A program made the position numbers and the translations under genes. Under the pieces are notes generated by a model. That model worked only from the letters and a program-made list of their open reading frames with translations. It was not told where the DNA came from and made no database searches. 64,000 nucleotides of DNA from assembly GCF_900312815.1 (NCBI RefSeq), contig NZ_OMPE01000003.1:148944-212943 (forward strand). Reading direction: 5' to 3'. Shown here piece after piece: positions 1 to 8,960 of the stretch (position 1 is the stretch's first letter; each line of letters starts with the position of its first letter). Source of the DNA: Aquimarina sp. AU474 (GTDB taxonomy: Bacteria > Bacteroidota > Bacteroidia > Flavobacteriales > Flavobacteriaceae).

Positions 1-598
1 ATACTAAGGTACCTACAGCTGCCCCAACAATACCCATTTGAGGGAAACCAAATTTCCCAAAAATCAATAAATAATTTAACACCACATTTACCACATTTGC
101 TAGCAACGTAGCATACATAGGGTATCTAGTCATCGATAAACCATCAGAAAATTGTTTTAATGCTTGAAAACTAATTAATGGTATTAAAGAAAAAGCAACC
201 AAATCCAAATACGGCAGCGCTAATGCCACTACCTCTTCGGGCTGATTCATAAGGTACATCAATGGCTTTGCTAATAGAATTACAAGAAATAACATAATCC
301 CTAGTACGGTACACAAAAATAAACCGTGCTTGAAAGCAGATTTACCTGTTTTAAAATTATTTTCTGCATCTGCTTCTGCAACCAATGGTGTAATTGCTGT
401 AGAAAACCCAATTCCTAAAGACATTGCAATAAACATAAAACTATTTCCTAAAGAAACTGCAGCTAATTCGGCGGTACCTAACTGTCCTACCATAATATTA
501 TCTACCAATGCAACCAGAGTATGACCAATCATCCCCATCATAACGGGCGTAGCCAATTTTAGATTATATCGAAATTCCTTAGTGTACTGATTTATCAT
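1..598 (-). CDS. MATE family multidrug/cation efflux transporter (3' part cut by window edge)
   Basis: An open frame runs from the ATG at 598-596 to the window edge without a stop, giving about 199 N-terminal residues. The start reads MINQYTKEFRYNLKLA, followed by hydrophobic segments with MATE-like sequence such as TPVMMGMIGHTLVALVDNIM and LGTAELAAVSLGNSFMF. MATE proteins are inner-membrane antiporters that expel drugs or organic cations using Na+ or H+; full proteins have about 450 residues and 12 helices, so roughly half is missing because of the window boundary. Substrate cannot be predicted. It is divergent from the small membrane gene at 685. Confidence 0.85.
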   Translation of the reverse strand, partial: MINQYTKEFRYNLKLATPVMMGMIGHTLVALVDNIMVGQLGTAELAAVSLGNSFMFIAMSLGIGFSTAITPLVAEADAENNFKTGKSAFKHGLFLCTVLGIMLFLVILLAKPLMYLMNQPEEVVALALPYLDLVAFSLIPLISFQALKQFSDGLSMTRYPMYATLLANVVNVVLNYLLIFGKFGFPQMGIVGAAVGTLV

Positions 599-684
599 TC
601 TCAAGTTTTGAAGGCGTAAAGGTATTAGAACCTTAATAAACTAAAATATACTTATCGTATATTTAACGTTATTAATACAAATCT

Positions 685-1050
685 ATGTCAACGATCTCTG
701 TTCCTACAAAGGAAATAAAAAAAAGAAACAACACCCGTGTTTATCTAATTGTGGCCAGTATTATTTTTGGAATCTTAGTGTTTCCATCTTTGCCAATGAT
801 CATGATGTCTGCTATGATGTTTGATAGTCCTGGATCAGAAGATAGTATTCCTACAATCACATTAGTAGTAAGTTTAATTGCCTATCCGTTTGTCACGTTT
901 ATAGCTATCGTTACGGCTTGGATATTATTTGTACGGAAGAAACATCTATTATCTATAATATTCGCTAGTTTACCTATTTTAAATATCATCATTGGTATAG
1001 CCGTTATAATTTATATGGCAGTGTTTTGCAATGGTAATTTTTCTTGTTAA
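685..1050 (+). CDS. Small integral membrane protein, unknown function
   Basis: A 121-residue protein with a short basic N-terminus (KEIKKRNNTR) and three predicted membrane segments at about 19-45, 56-84 and 88-113. It ends with a Cys-containing tail (FCNGNFSC). I recognise no family. It is divergent from the MATE gene and convergent with the secreted protein gene ending at 1097. Coding status rests on the uninterrupted frame, the credible ATG and the membrane pattern. Confidence 0.6.
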   Translation: MSTISVPTKEIKKRNNTRVYLIVASIIFGILVFPSLPMIMMSAMMFDSPGSEDSIPTITLVVSLIAYPFVTFIAIVTAWILFVRKKHLLSIIFASLPILNIIIGIAVIIYMAVFCNGNFSC

Positions 1051-1096
1051 AAAATATAATACTCCACAAATACTATATTCATGGAGTAGCTATATC

Positions 1097-1630
1097 TTAT
1101 TTCTTATTACGATGTAAAATTGATTTGAGTAAAGGATTAAATTCATTTTTTTCATCTTTCAGAATTTCCTGAATGTATGCCTTAGAGTCTTCGGTATTAA
1201 GGTATCCTATTCCTGTTAAGGCTCTTGTTTTCCAGCCTTTCCTAACCCCTTTTTGAATCCTACCTTCTTCCTGTTCAATATTTATCTCTCTGGCAATTTT
1301 TAAATCCTCTTCGCTAAGGCCTGTGTTTATGGATTGATTAGCGATAGTTTCTTGATTAATACGTAATCGTTTTATTTCGGCCTGAGTAACTGTTTTAAGA
1401 TAATCTATAGAAGGGCCTTCTTCGAACCCTCTAATTAGAACAGGTAAAATGAAATCGGCATTTACTCTAAGTTTTTTGATGAGTTGTTTTTCTTCTCCTA
1501 TACTACAATTTGAGGTTTGCCAACCCAAAAACAATTCTTGAATGATCTCATTATTCTGAGAATAACCTATACACCCAAGAAGTAATACTCCAAGAGCAAA
1601 AAGTGAATATTTTATTTTATATAGATACAT
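1097..1630 (-). CDS. Exported hypothetical protein
   Basis: A 177-residue protein with an N-terminal signal sequence (KYSLFALGVLLLGCIGYSQ). The Cys at about residue 20 may be a lipobox (LLGC), otherwise cleavage would follow YSQ. The mature part is helical and charged with no recognised domain. A segment that mentions neither a catalytic nor a metal motif, plus a C-terminal stretch resembling a HEAT-like helical pair (TRALTGIGYLNTEDSKAYI), suggests a structural or interaction role at most. It lies 29 bases downstream of the metalloprotease gene and may be cotranscribed with it. Confidence 0.6.
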   Translation of the reverse strand: MYLYKIKYSLFALGVLLLGCIGYSQNNEIIQELFLGWQTSNCSIGEEKQLIKKLRVNADFILPVLIRGFEEGPSIDYLKTVTQAEIKRLRINQETIANQSINTGLSEEDLKIAREINIEQEEGRIQKGVRKGWKTRALTGIGYLNTEDSKAYIQEILKDEKNEFNPLLKSILHRNKK

Positions 1631-1659
1631 GTGCTATAAATTTAAGTTATTTTAAAATA

Positions 1660-2625
1660 TTAATTTGCAGGAAAAACACCATCTGCCCATATTCTTTTAT
1701 CTATGCTTGGGCACGTTTCTGTAGATGCATTATGTCCGCAGTTTCTTGTGGGCTCACCAGGTCTAGCATTGTACACCGCATTAATAGCTGATCCTGGAAC
1801 CAAATGCGCTCTAAACAATTGTCCTTCGGTGATGAAAGCTCGAGTAACACTACCTGAATGCATAATTCCTGTTTGATCAAAATTAGCATTAGTATCGGTG
1901 TGAAAAAGACCAAAATCATGCCCGAGTTCATGAGATAAAAGGTCTGAAAACGTATTCTCTCCCATAGCTACAAAATCACTACCTATATTGCAAGCTTGCC
2001 CTCTAGAAGTACCACCATCTACAGTTTCTACGTAGTAGATATTAATTTTACCTGCATCCTTGCCTATATCATTTTCTATTCCGGATTTTAATGAACAATC
2101 AAAATTATAATATGTAGGTGCATCAGGATCACCCGTGGCATCTACAATTTCAAAAGGACTAAACTGTACGCCCATTCTTTCTGTGCTCCATACATTAGCA
2201 GTATACACACAATGGCTAATAGCCAATGCTCGTTGCGTATTAAAGTTTCCTTTTACGATCCATACCTTAACCGGAATTTGAATAATGTTATTAAAATTCA
2301 AATTAGGCTCATCTCTATTTGCTGTCCAATTCATAGGATCAATAATAGCAACAGGTCGATCAGTATTAAATCCAAAAATTTCTCCATTACTTCCTGGAGC
2401 TGTAAAAATGCCAACATTTTGTATTGGGCCATTTACAGTATAAGTGACATCATTAACTTGTGCTCCTCCTTTTAGACCATCAACCAAAAGTCCAACTTCA
2501 TTAGAGGACGCATTATTTATATTTATCAAATCGGCATCTGGGTCACATGACATAAAAAAAATCGAAAGACAGAAGAATCCTAAGAATCTTATATTAGATA
2601 ACAACGGTTGAAATATTTTATTCAT
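1660..2625 (-). CDS. Secreted lipoprotein zinc metalloprotease (metzincin, M43-like)
   Basis: A 321-residue protein with a signal peptide and a lipobox at FFMSC, so it is probably anchored in the outer membrane. The metzincin zinc signature HExxHxxGxxH is present as HELGHDFGLFH (His232, Glu233, His236, His242), followed by a Met-turn candidate (TGIMHSG). This arrangement is typical of the pappalysin-like M43 family found widely in Bacteroidota secreted proteases. Cys-containing segments (NFDCSL, QACNIG, NCGHNASTETC) may form disulfides. The substrate is unknown. The C-terminus shows no por-secretion-type sorting domain. Confidence 0.82.
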   Translation of the reverse strand: MNKIFQPLLSNIRFLGFFCLSIFFMSCDPDADLININNASSNEVGLLVDGLKGGAQVNDVTYTVNGPIQNVGIFTAPGSNGEIFGFNTDRPVAIIDPMNWTANRDEPNLNFNNIIQIPVKVWIVKGNFNTQRALAISHCVYTANVWSTERMGVQFSPFEIVDATGDPDAPTYYNFDCSLKSGIENDIGKDAGKINIYYVETVDGGTSRGQACNIGSDFVAMGENTFSDLLSHELGHDFGLFHTDTNANFDQTGIMHSGSVTRAFITEGQLFRAHLVPGSAINAVYNARPGEPTRNCGHNASTETCPSIDKRIWADGVFPAN

Positions 2626-2776
2626 AGCTTCGTATTTATAGTTAATATTACGTGTTATAATATTGTTTATAGACGAAACAGCACTATAAGAGTATGTAAA
2701 GAGATACTCTATTCTACACGTGCTATGAGGTTGTGATTACAGAAGTAAAAGTATACTTCTATTCGAAAATATAAAA

Positions 2777-2790
2777 GGGGGGTATCCCCC
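2777..2790 (-). terminator. GC-rich hairpin after the PLP decarboxylase
   Basis: On the minus strand the sequence GGGGGATACCCCCC forms a 5-bp G/C stem with a four-base loop and is followed by TTTTATATTTT. It lies about 60 bases past the decarboxylase stop at 2851, so it fits a Rho-independent terminator of the GNAT-decarboxylase transcript. Such a G/C run is rare in this AT-rich DNA. Confidence 0.55.
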
Positions 2791-2850
2791 AAAGTGGAGA
2801 GGAAAAAAACTAACCATTACCATTAGGTAACCTAAAAAATATAATTCGCT

Positions 2851-4248
2851 TTAATAAAGTCTACATTTATTTTTTATTGCTTTTTCAAATACCGCGATCG
2901 TTCTTTCTATGTCTTGTTTACTAGTCATCCAAGAGCATATACTTATACGAATCACCTGTTTTTCTTGCCAGGTAGATCCACCAACCCAACACTCTTTGGA
3001 TTCTTGGACATATTGAATCATCTCTTTTGTTCTTTCATCATTTTCCCCAGCGATCAATACCTGGTTAAAAACAACATCATTAATAACTTTCAATCCTAGT
3101 TTTCGTAATCCTAATTCTAACTGTTTTGCTCTTTCATGAAAAGTTGTAATCATTTGATCAATGCCATCTTTACCTAGATATTTCATTGTTGCCCAAAGCT
3201 CGATAGCTCTTGATCTTTTTGACATTTCTGGAGTATATAAAAGCGGGTCTCTTTGTTTACTATAAATAATATATTCACCTGTTGATTGCAATGCGCTAAC
3301 CAATGCATCTGGATAGCGACACATAATTATTCCCGAATCATAGGGTGTATTTAATGTTTTATGACCATCTACTGCCCATGACGATGCTTTTTCCATCCCT
3401 TTGGTTAAATGGGATAATGTTTTTGTAGCTCTTGCCCAAAGTCCAAAGGCACCATCTATATGTACCCATGCACCAACTTGATTTGCTAAATCACATACGG
3501 TATCAAAATCATCAAAAGCTCCAGTATTTACATTACCCGCTTGTAATAAAATAAGGCAATGATTATCTAATTTGGGTAACTCTTTTACTACTAATCTTCC
3601 TTGATCATCAGAAGGTAACCACTCAATACTATTTGTACCAAACCCTAGCATCCCCAAGGTCTTTTTTACACTAGCGTGTACTTGCTCATGTGCTAATATT
3701 CTTAATTTAGGAGCTCCATTAAGTCCACTTTCATGAACATTCCACCCTAGTTTATGAAGTAGGTGAAAACGAGCAGCTGCCAATCCACATAAATTAGCCA
3801 TAGATGTACCACTTACAAATCCAGCAACAGTTTCCTGAGGGAAATCAAATATATCCTTCAACCAATTTTCACACACATCTTCTAACATAGCGTTTACAGG
3901 CGATGTAAGATACAATCCGCCACATTGATCCCATATATCAGATAACCATTTTACTCCTAAAGAAACAGGCACAGCTCCACCATTAACAAAACCAAAATAT
4001 CTACCGCCTATTTGAGCTATAGTAGCAGGAGATCCAAAAGCATGTAATTGATCTATAATTTCTTTTGCTCGGATGGTTTTTTCTTGAAGAGGTTCATCAA
4101 AACGAGTAAGGTTTTTCAAGCTAGATTGTGACGGAAACACATTCATTTCTTCTATTCCATCAATATATTCATAAGCGTAAGAACGGGCCTGCTCAAATAA
4201 TTCTTTATCTTCAAATTCCCGTTTCATTTGTTTCTGTAGCCTATTCAT
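2851..4248 (-). CDS. Pyridoxal-phosphate-dependent (group II) decarboxylase family protein
   Basis: A 465-residue fold-type I PLP enzyme. The cofactor lysine is Lys297 in WAVDGHKTLN, the Asp that binds the pyridine nitrogen is in VHIDGAFGLW (Asp265), and the phosphate-binding segment is SGTSMANLCGL (about 146-156). This is the pattern of the group II decarboxylases (glutamate, tyrosine/DOPA and diaminobutyrate decarboxylases). The length is typical of the shorter bacterial members. The amino acid substrate cannot be read from the sequence. It is preceded by a GNAT gene 10 bases upstream, suggesting coexpression and perhaps acetylation of the amine product. Confidence 0.85.
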   Translation of the reverse strand: MNRLQKQMKREFEDKELFEQARSYAYEYIDGIEEMNVFPSQSSLKNLTRFDEPLQEKTIRAKEIIDQLHAFGSPATIAQIGGRYFGFVNGGAVPVSLGVKWLSDIWDQCGGLYLTSPVNAMLEDVCENWLKDIFDFPQETVAGFVSGTSMANLCGLAAARFHLLHKLGWNVHESGLNGAPKLRILAHEQVHASVKKTLGMLGFGTNSIEWLPSDDQGRLVVKELPKLDNHCLILLQAGNVNTGAFDDFDTVCDLANQVGAWVHIDGAFGLWARATKTLSHLTKGMEKASSWAVDGHKTLNTPYDSGIIMCRYPDALVSALQSTGEYIIYSKQRDPLLYTPEMSKRSRAIELWATMKYLGKDGIDQMITTFHERAKQLELGLRKLGLKVINDVVFNQVLIAGENDERTKEMIQYVQESKECWVGGSTWQEKQVIRISICSWMTSKQDIERTIAVFEKAIKNKCRLY

Positions 4249-4258
4249 AAATATTCTA

Positions 4259-5119
4259 TTAAAATTTTAAAATCATCTCGTATTGCCCCTTACCAGGTGA
4301 TATTTGCAAACTCCTAAACAGTTCTTTAAAAGGTTTATAATCACTTTGAATGTTGATCATTTTAATTTGCTCAGATTGAGAAAAACTCCCTAAGTGTTTT
4401 AATAAAGAAGTTCCTATACCTCTATTTCTGAAATCCGGATGAATCGCAAGTAGAGGTATATCACCCGTATGTTTTTCAATAATACCATATCCTATACTTT
4501 CACCTTGTATTGAAGCTTTTAAAACGGTAAAATTTTTTATTTTTCGATGAATTGAAGTAAAACTATTTTGCCACGATGGATCTATAGAAGCACATTGTTC
4601 GATTTCATTTCTTCTCATCATAGATGTTTCCTCAATATTAATATCAAAACTATTTTTTGAAGTAATGTAGTTTAGTTTTGACTGAGCAAACACATAATAA
4701 TCGTAATCTTTGCATATTTGAAAACCTAGATCTTTGTATAATTGAATAGCTTTTGTATTTGTTTTTATGACTTCAAGAAGATATTGTTGCATACCTTTCT
4801 TTTTCAGATCCTTAATACAAAAGGCAAATAAGTCCTTAGCAATACCTTTACCTTGAAATTCTTTAATGATCCCGGTACCCGTATCATAAGCGGTAGGTAT
4901 TCCTTTCCACTCTTCGATACTATTCAATACAAAACCAACTAATTTGTCTTTACAAAAAGAACCGTAAGACATTTCTTGGTTAAATCCTCGTCTCTCGAGC
5001 AGGTAAGTTAATTCTTGATATGTAAGATTAAAAGGGACTTCATAATTTGAAAAAGCATCAGTAAAGGCTATATGAATTTCTTTTACATCTGTATTTTTTA
5101 AACTCCTATGTTCTATCAT
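4259..5119 (-). CDS. GNAT N-acetyltransferase with two tandem GNAT-like domains
   Basis: A 286-residue protein. The first half (about 1-150) has the acetyl-CoA loop motif GIIKEFQGKGIAKDLF and the typical following LLEVIKTNTKAIQLYKDLGF. The second half (about 165-286) has a second pyrophosphate loop, HPDFRNRGIGTSLL. Two catalytic-type loops suggest a tandem GNAT in which either copy could be active. The gene is 10 bases upstream of the PLP decarboxylase and was probably transcribed with it. The acetyl acceptor is unknown. Confidence 0.82.
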   Translation of the reverse strand: MIEHRSLKNTDVKEIHIAFTDAFSNYEVPFNLTYQELTYLLERRGFNQEMSYGSFCKDKLVGFVLNSIEEWKGIPTAYDTGTGIIKEFQGKGIAKDLFAFCIKDLKKKGMQQYLLEVIKTNTKAIQLYKDLGFQICKDYDYYVFAQSKLNYITSKNSFDINIEETSMMRRNEIEQCASIDPSWQNSFTSIHRKIKNFTVLKASIQGESIGYGIIEKHTGDIPLLAIHPDFRNRGIGTSLLKHLGSFSQSEQIKMINIQSDYKPFKELFRSLQISPGKGQYEMILKF

Positions 5120-5195
5120 CTATTATTGGTTTAGTACAAAATAAAACCCAAGTGATGACAACCTTATGTCAGTAGTCTTTTTTATATAACTAAAA

Positions 5196-5954
5196 TCAAT
5201 TAATAATCTCTGCCTCTATTTTCTCTTCTATGATTTTGTCATCTTTTTTATATACGAAATAAGAATTATTCTTTTCATCTAAGGATGCTGCTTTTTCAAC
5301 TTTTCCATTTACAAAAAGAATCCCAGATTTATCATCACAAGCATATCCATTCTTAAGTATTCCTTTCATGATATTATCATGATACAATGGCCTTCTTGAT
5401 TCTTCAGAATTATAATGCGGACAATGACTATAATCTAAAAAACCCAAACCTTTTACGATACTAAGTTCTTTTGGTCTCGAATCTGTGGTCCCTCCATTAA
5501 ACCAACATAGTGAACCTGCGCTACCACCTGCTAATACTACCCCCTTATCATATGCCTTTTTTAAAGCTAAATCTATTTGTTGAGCTTTCCAAATAGCCAA
5601 CATATTCAAAGTATTACCTCCACCAACAATTATAGCATCCATATGGGTAAGAATCTCTTCAAAAGATTCTTTCTGTCTGTATGAGTTTATCCAAACTTTT
5701 AGGACATGAGGCTCCACTTCAAGATCTGAGCATAGGTTATACCAAAAATTCATATATCGCTCATTATCTCCCGTAGCTGTCGGTACAAAACAAATTTTAG
5801 GTCTTTTCTTACCTGTGAGTTTGGCTGTATATTTTATAAATTCTTTATTTACTTGACCTCCATATACGAACAGTTTTTTACTAGGTGAATTTTTCTCTTG
5901 ACCGACAACATTATTGAATAAAAATAAAAATGTAAAAAACCATAAAATACGCAT
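5196..5954 (-). CDS. Exported peptidase E-like serine dipeptidase (S51)
   Basis: A 252-residue protein starting with a signal sequence (MRILWFFTFLFLFNNVVGQ). The nucleophile elbow GGSAGSLCW and the preceding GGGNTLNML segment match peptidase family S51 (peptidase E, cyanophycinase relatives), which hydrolyse Asp-X dipeptides. A downstream His-containing segment (YSHCPHYNSEE) fits the family. Most peptidase E enzymes are cytoplasmic, so the signal peptide points to a periplasmic version. It follows the M28 peptidase gene by 24 bases, consistent with a peptide-degradation operon. Confidence 0.85.
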   Translation of the reverse strand: MRILWFFTFLFLFNNVVGQEKNSPSKKLFVYGGQVNKEFIKYTAKLTGKKRPKICFVPTATGDNERYMNFWYNLCSDLEVEPHVLKVWINSYRQKESFEEILTHMDAIIVGGGNTLNMLAIWKAQQIDLALKKAYDKGVVLAGGSAGSLCWFNGGTTDSRPKELSIVKGLGFLDYSHCPHYNSEESRRPLYHDNIMKGILKNGYACDDKSGILFVNGKVEKAASLDEKNNSYFVYKKDDKIIEEKIEAEIIN

Positions 5955-5978
5955 ATACTATATTTTTATTTATTTTGA

Positions 5979-7367
5979 TTATTTCACTCCATATTTATCA
6001 AAAAGATACACCAGACTGGTCATTGTCGCTGCTCCCAATTCGAGCTCACGTTTGTTAACCGCATCAAAAGTATCATTTTTGGCATGATGATAATCGAAGT
6101 AACGTTGAGAATCTGGTCTTAATCCTGCCAACACTATTCCCTCTTTTTTAAGCGGACCTATATCTGCCCCGCTTCCGCCTTTGGCAAAATAATGTACTAG
6201 ATATGGTTCAAAAAGTGATTTCCATCCTTGAACACGAGCAAAATTAGTATCATCGCAATCAAAAGAGAACCCTCTGGGAGTAAATCCTCCAGCATCGCTC
6301 TCTAATGCAAAGACATGGTTTTCATTTTTACTCTTGGCCACTTTGGCATATTTTTTTCCTCCTCGAAGTCCATTTTCTTCATTCATAAATAGTACGACAC
6401 GTATTGATCGTTTTGGCTTATAACCAATCTCTTTAAATAATCGCAAGACTTCCATAGATTGCACTACTCCAGCCCCATCATCATGAGAACCATCACCTAA
6501 ATCCCAAGAATCGAGATGTCCACCAACAACCATATATTCATTTGGAAATTCACTACCTGTTATTTGCCCGATTACATTAAATGATTCTACATCTTTCCAT
6601 GAACGACAATTCATATTCATATGAAACTTAATTTTGGGATTAAGTTTCAGCATTGAGCTTAATAAATCTGCACCATTAGTGCTAATTGCCGCCGCAGGGA
6701 TTTTATCCATATTAGATAAATCACCATAACTCATAGCTCCTGTATGTGGTAAATCATCTAATCGTAAATTCATAGAACGTACAATTACTCCAACGGCTCC
6801 AAACTTTGCTGCCTCGGCTGCACCAGAATAACGCTGATCTACACATCCTCCATAAGCTCTAAACGTTTCTATTAGATCAGCTTGCATTGGACGATTAAAA
6901 AAAACGATTCTACCCTCTATTTCAGAAGTTCCCAATTTTCTTAAATCATCTAATCCTTGTACCTCAATAATCGGAGATTTAATACCTCCTATTGGAGTAG
7001 GCACAGACCCTCCTAATGCACAAATAGGAACATTTGTTGTTACTCCAGGCTCACTCTCTATATACGCAAACTCGGTTACACCACGAGTCCACTTTGGCAC
7101 CATTACTGATTGTAACCATACCCTATCAATCCCCAATTCTTTTAATTCTTTTTCTCCCCACTCTACAGCTTTTTGAGCATTTATAGATCCCGAAAGTCGC
7201 CCTCCTATTTGATTAGACAAATGATCTAACCAAGCATAGCTTTTACCATTTAACAAAGAAGTATCGTATATTTTTTTAAATATGGTCGAATCTTCTTTAG
7301 CATCATTTTGTGCAAAGCCATTCATAGCAATGACAACTAAAAGTGTGGGGATTATTTTCTTGAGCAT
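5979..7367 (-). CDS. Exported M28 family zinc aminopeptidase/carboxypeptidase
   Basis: The ATG at 7367 is preferred because it begins a clean signal peptide (MLKKIIPTLLVVIAMNGFAQ); the frame is open to a TTG at 7388. The M28 di-zinc ligands are visible in order: GGHLDSWDLGDGSHDDGAG (His and Asp), MNEENGLRGG (Glu pair), LESDAGGF (Asp) and FDYHHAKND (His). A PA-domain-like insert occupies roughly residues 110-260. The length of about 460 matches plasma glutamate carboxypeptidase-like (carboxypeptidase Q) members. It probably acts in the periplasm, next to a PPK2 gene upstream and peptidase E downstream. Confidence 0.9.
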   Translation of the reverse strand: MLKKIIPTLLVVIAMNGFAQNDAKEDSTIFKKIYDTSLLNGKSYAWLDHLSNQIGGRLSGSINAQKAVEWGEKELKELGIDRVWLQSVMVPKWTRGVTEFAYIESEPGVTTNVPICALGGSVPTPIGGIKSPIIEVQGLDDLRKLGTSEIEGRIVFFNRPMQADLIETFRAYGGCVDQRYSGAAEAAKFGAVGVIVRSMNLRLDDLPHTGAMSYGDLSNMDKIPAAAISTNGADLLSSMLKLNPKIKFHMNMNCRSWKDVESFNVIGQITGSEFPNEYMVVGGHLDSWDLGDGSHDDGAGVVQSMEVLRLFKEIGYKPKRSIRVVLFMNEENGLRGGKKYAKVAKSKNENHVFALESDAGGFTPRGFSFDCDDTNFARVQGWKSLFEPYLVHYFAKGGSGADIGPLKKEGIVLAGLRPDSQRYFDYHHAKNDTFDAVNKRELELGAATMTSLVYLFDKYGVK

Positions 7368-7407
7368 AGTAAATATATCTTGTTGCAATGCAACTTTATT
7401 CTAATTA

Positions 7408-8286
7408 TTATTCGTTTTCTAATTGTTCTTTATATACTCCTAAATTTGCTTTTGTTTTTGCATCCAACTCAGGTTCTTGTATATCGTTATACTCTCTTAG
7501 GGTATCATAAAGTGTTTTTGCAACAATATATCTTGCTGCAGGTTTATCGTCTGCCGGGATGACATACCAAGGAGCATGTGACACCGATGTTCTATTTATA
7601 GCATCCTCATAGCAATCCATATACTGATCCCATAACTTGCGTTCCTTTAAATCACCAGCAGAAAATTTCCAATTTTTTTCTTTTTTATTTAACCTTCTCA
7701 GTAGCCTATTTTTTTGTTCATCTTTAGATAAATGCAAATAAAACTTGTAGATCAATGTACCATTTTGAGCAATATGTTTTTCAAAGTTTCTAATCTGCTC
7801 AAAACGTGTATCCCAAAATTCGTCGTTAATATCATCAACACTATTTACATTAGGAATATTCTCACCCATAATATAACCTGGATGAACTCTAGTGACCAAA
7901 ACATTTTCGTAATGTGTCCTGTTAAAGACTCCGAACCTACCGCGTTGTGGCAATGCTATATAATGTCTCCATAAATAATCATGACCTAATTCTAAATCTG
8001 TAGGTACTTTAAAACTGTGAACGATAATTCCTCGAGTATTAAAATCTTTGAACACTTCTCTAATCAAACTATCTTTTCCTGAAGTATCCATACCCTGAAG
8101 GCAAATCAAAACAGCATATTTACCGTGAGCATATAACGTATCTTGCAGTTCTCCTAGTTTTTCACGTACTTCTTCTAATTCCTTTTCAATTTTCTTATCA
8201 CTTTCTTCAAGATCAATAACTGTAGGAATTTTTGATAGTTCTATTGTGTTTGTAACCTTAAAATCTTCGTGGTGTATGTTCTTCAT
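7408..8286 (-). CDS. ppk2: Polyphosphate kinase 2 family (polyphosphate:nucleotide phosphotransferase)
   Basis: A 292-residue PPK2 protein. The Walker A-like loop LQGMDTSGKDS (residues 63-73) and the following GRFGVFNRTHYENVLVTRVHP are diagnostic of the family, as is the lid-region RRLNKKEKNWKFSAGDLKER. PPK2 enzymes transfer phosphate between inorganic polyphosphate and nucleoside mono- or diphosphates in the cytoplasm. The class cannot be set from sequence alone, although the single-domain length fits class I or III. It precedes the exported peptidase genes; the functional connection is unclear. Confidence 0.9.
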   Translation of the reverse strand: MKNIHHEDFKVTNTIELSKIPTVIDLEESDKKIEKELEEVREKLGELQDTLYAHGKYAVLICLQGMDTSGKDSLIREVFKDFNTRGIIVHSFKVPTDLELGHDYLWRHYIALPQRGRFGVFNRTHYENVLVTRVHPGYIMGENIPNVNSVDDINDEFWDTRFEQIRNFEKHIAQNGTLIYKFYLHLSKDEQKNRLLRRLNKKEKNWKFSAGDLKERKLWDQYMDCYEDAINRTSVSHAPWYVIPADDKPAARYIVAKTLYDTLREYNDIQEPELDAKTKANLGVYKEQLENE

Positions 8287-8394
8287 TTTACGATTTGTGT
8301 TATACTTCGAAAGATACTAAAGTTTTGGATGGTAATAAAAATAGTTCTGTTTTAAAAAAATGAGTTTTAACTGAATTTAAAAAAGTAATATTTC

Positions 8395-8916
8395 TTATCT
8401 GGCATTAAAATCGTAACTAAATCCAATAAGAAATGTATCATATCGCCTACCCAAACTTTTTACATTAAGCTCTGCAAAAACATGTACCGGAATTGATATT
8501 TGATGTAATGCTCTAATTTTAATCTGCGCTCCATGATTAAAATTCCCCGTTCTTATACCAAGAAAAGCCTCATCTTCAATTTCTTCAAAAATACTAGAAT
8601 CATTACCTACATAACTCATACCAGCTGTAATGGTAGTAGGATACCAATTAAATAAAATAAGGTTTACTCCAAAAGCAAGTTCATTAAAGCCTTCATAATC
8701 ATCCTCACCTCCCACGGCAAACGCACGATTATATTCACCCATAAAAGTGGTATAACAATTAAACGCGTACTCTACTCTAGCGCCAAGACCTACTTCATTT
8801 TGAAGGCCAAAACTTTTAATCGCCACAAAACCATAATTTACGGCTCCAGAGTCGTATTGCGCAGATGTGTTTTGTATACTAAGAGTTAGTAATACAATAA
8901 ATAGGATTCTTTTCAT
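8395..8916 (-). CDS. Exported outer-membrane beta-barrel-like protein, unknown
   Basis: The ATG at 8916 starts a good signal peptide (MKRILFIVLLTLSIQNTSAQ); two further possible starts (ATG 8928, TTG 8934) would only lengthen it. The mature part of about 154 residues alternates polar and aromatic residues in strands (YGFVAIKSFGLQNEVGLGARVEY, NEVAFGVNLILFNW type) and ends in FLIGFSYDFNAR. The terminal aromatic strand is typical of small outer-membrane barrels. It is about 45 bases downstream of the NtrC-like gene, separated by little sequence. No specific family is recognised. Confidence 0.6.
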   Translation of the reverse strand: MKRILFIVLLTLSIQNTSAQYDSGAVNYGFVAIKSFGLQNEVGLGARVEYAFNCYTTFMGEYNRAFAVGGEDDYEGFNELAFGVNLILFNWYPTTITAGMSYVGNDSSIFEEIEDEAFLGIRTGNFNHGAQIKIRALHQISIPVHVFAELNVKSLGRRYDTFLIGFSYDFNAR

Positions 8917-8960
8917 TATCCAAGGCATATCCAAAATTTGTCGAAAGATAACTCTACTAC

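Noticed and set aside
330..524. 64-residue plus-strand frame opposite the MATE gene
   Set aside because: It is a shadow of a real minus-strand transporter frame.
2777..2790. GGGGGGTATCCCCC as a 7-2-7 operator
   Set aside because: It has five-base G/C arms with a four-base loop and a T tail on the minus strand, which fits a terminator, and lacks TACCC/GGGTA half-site spacing.
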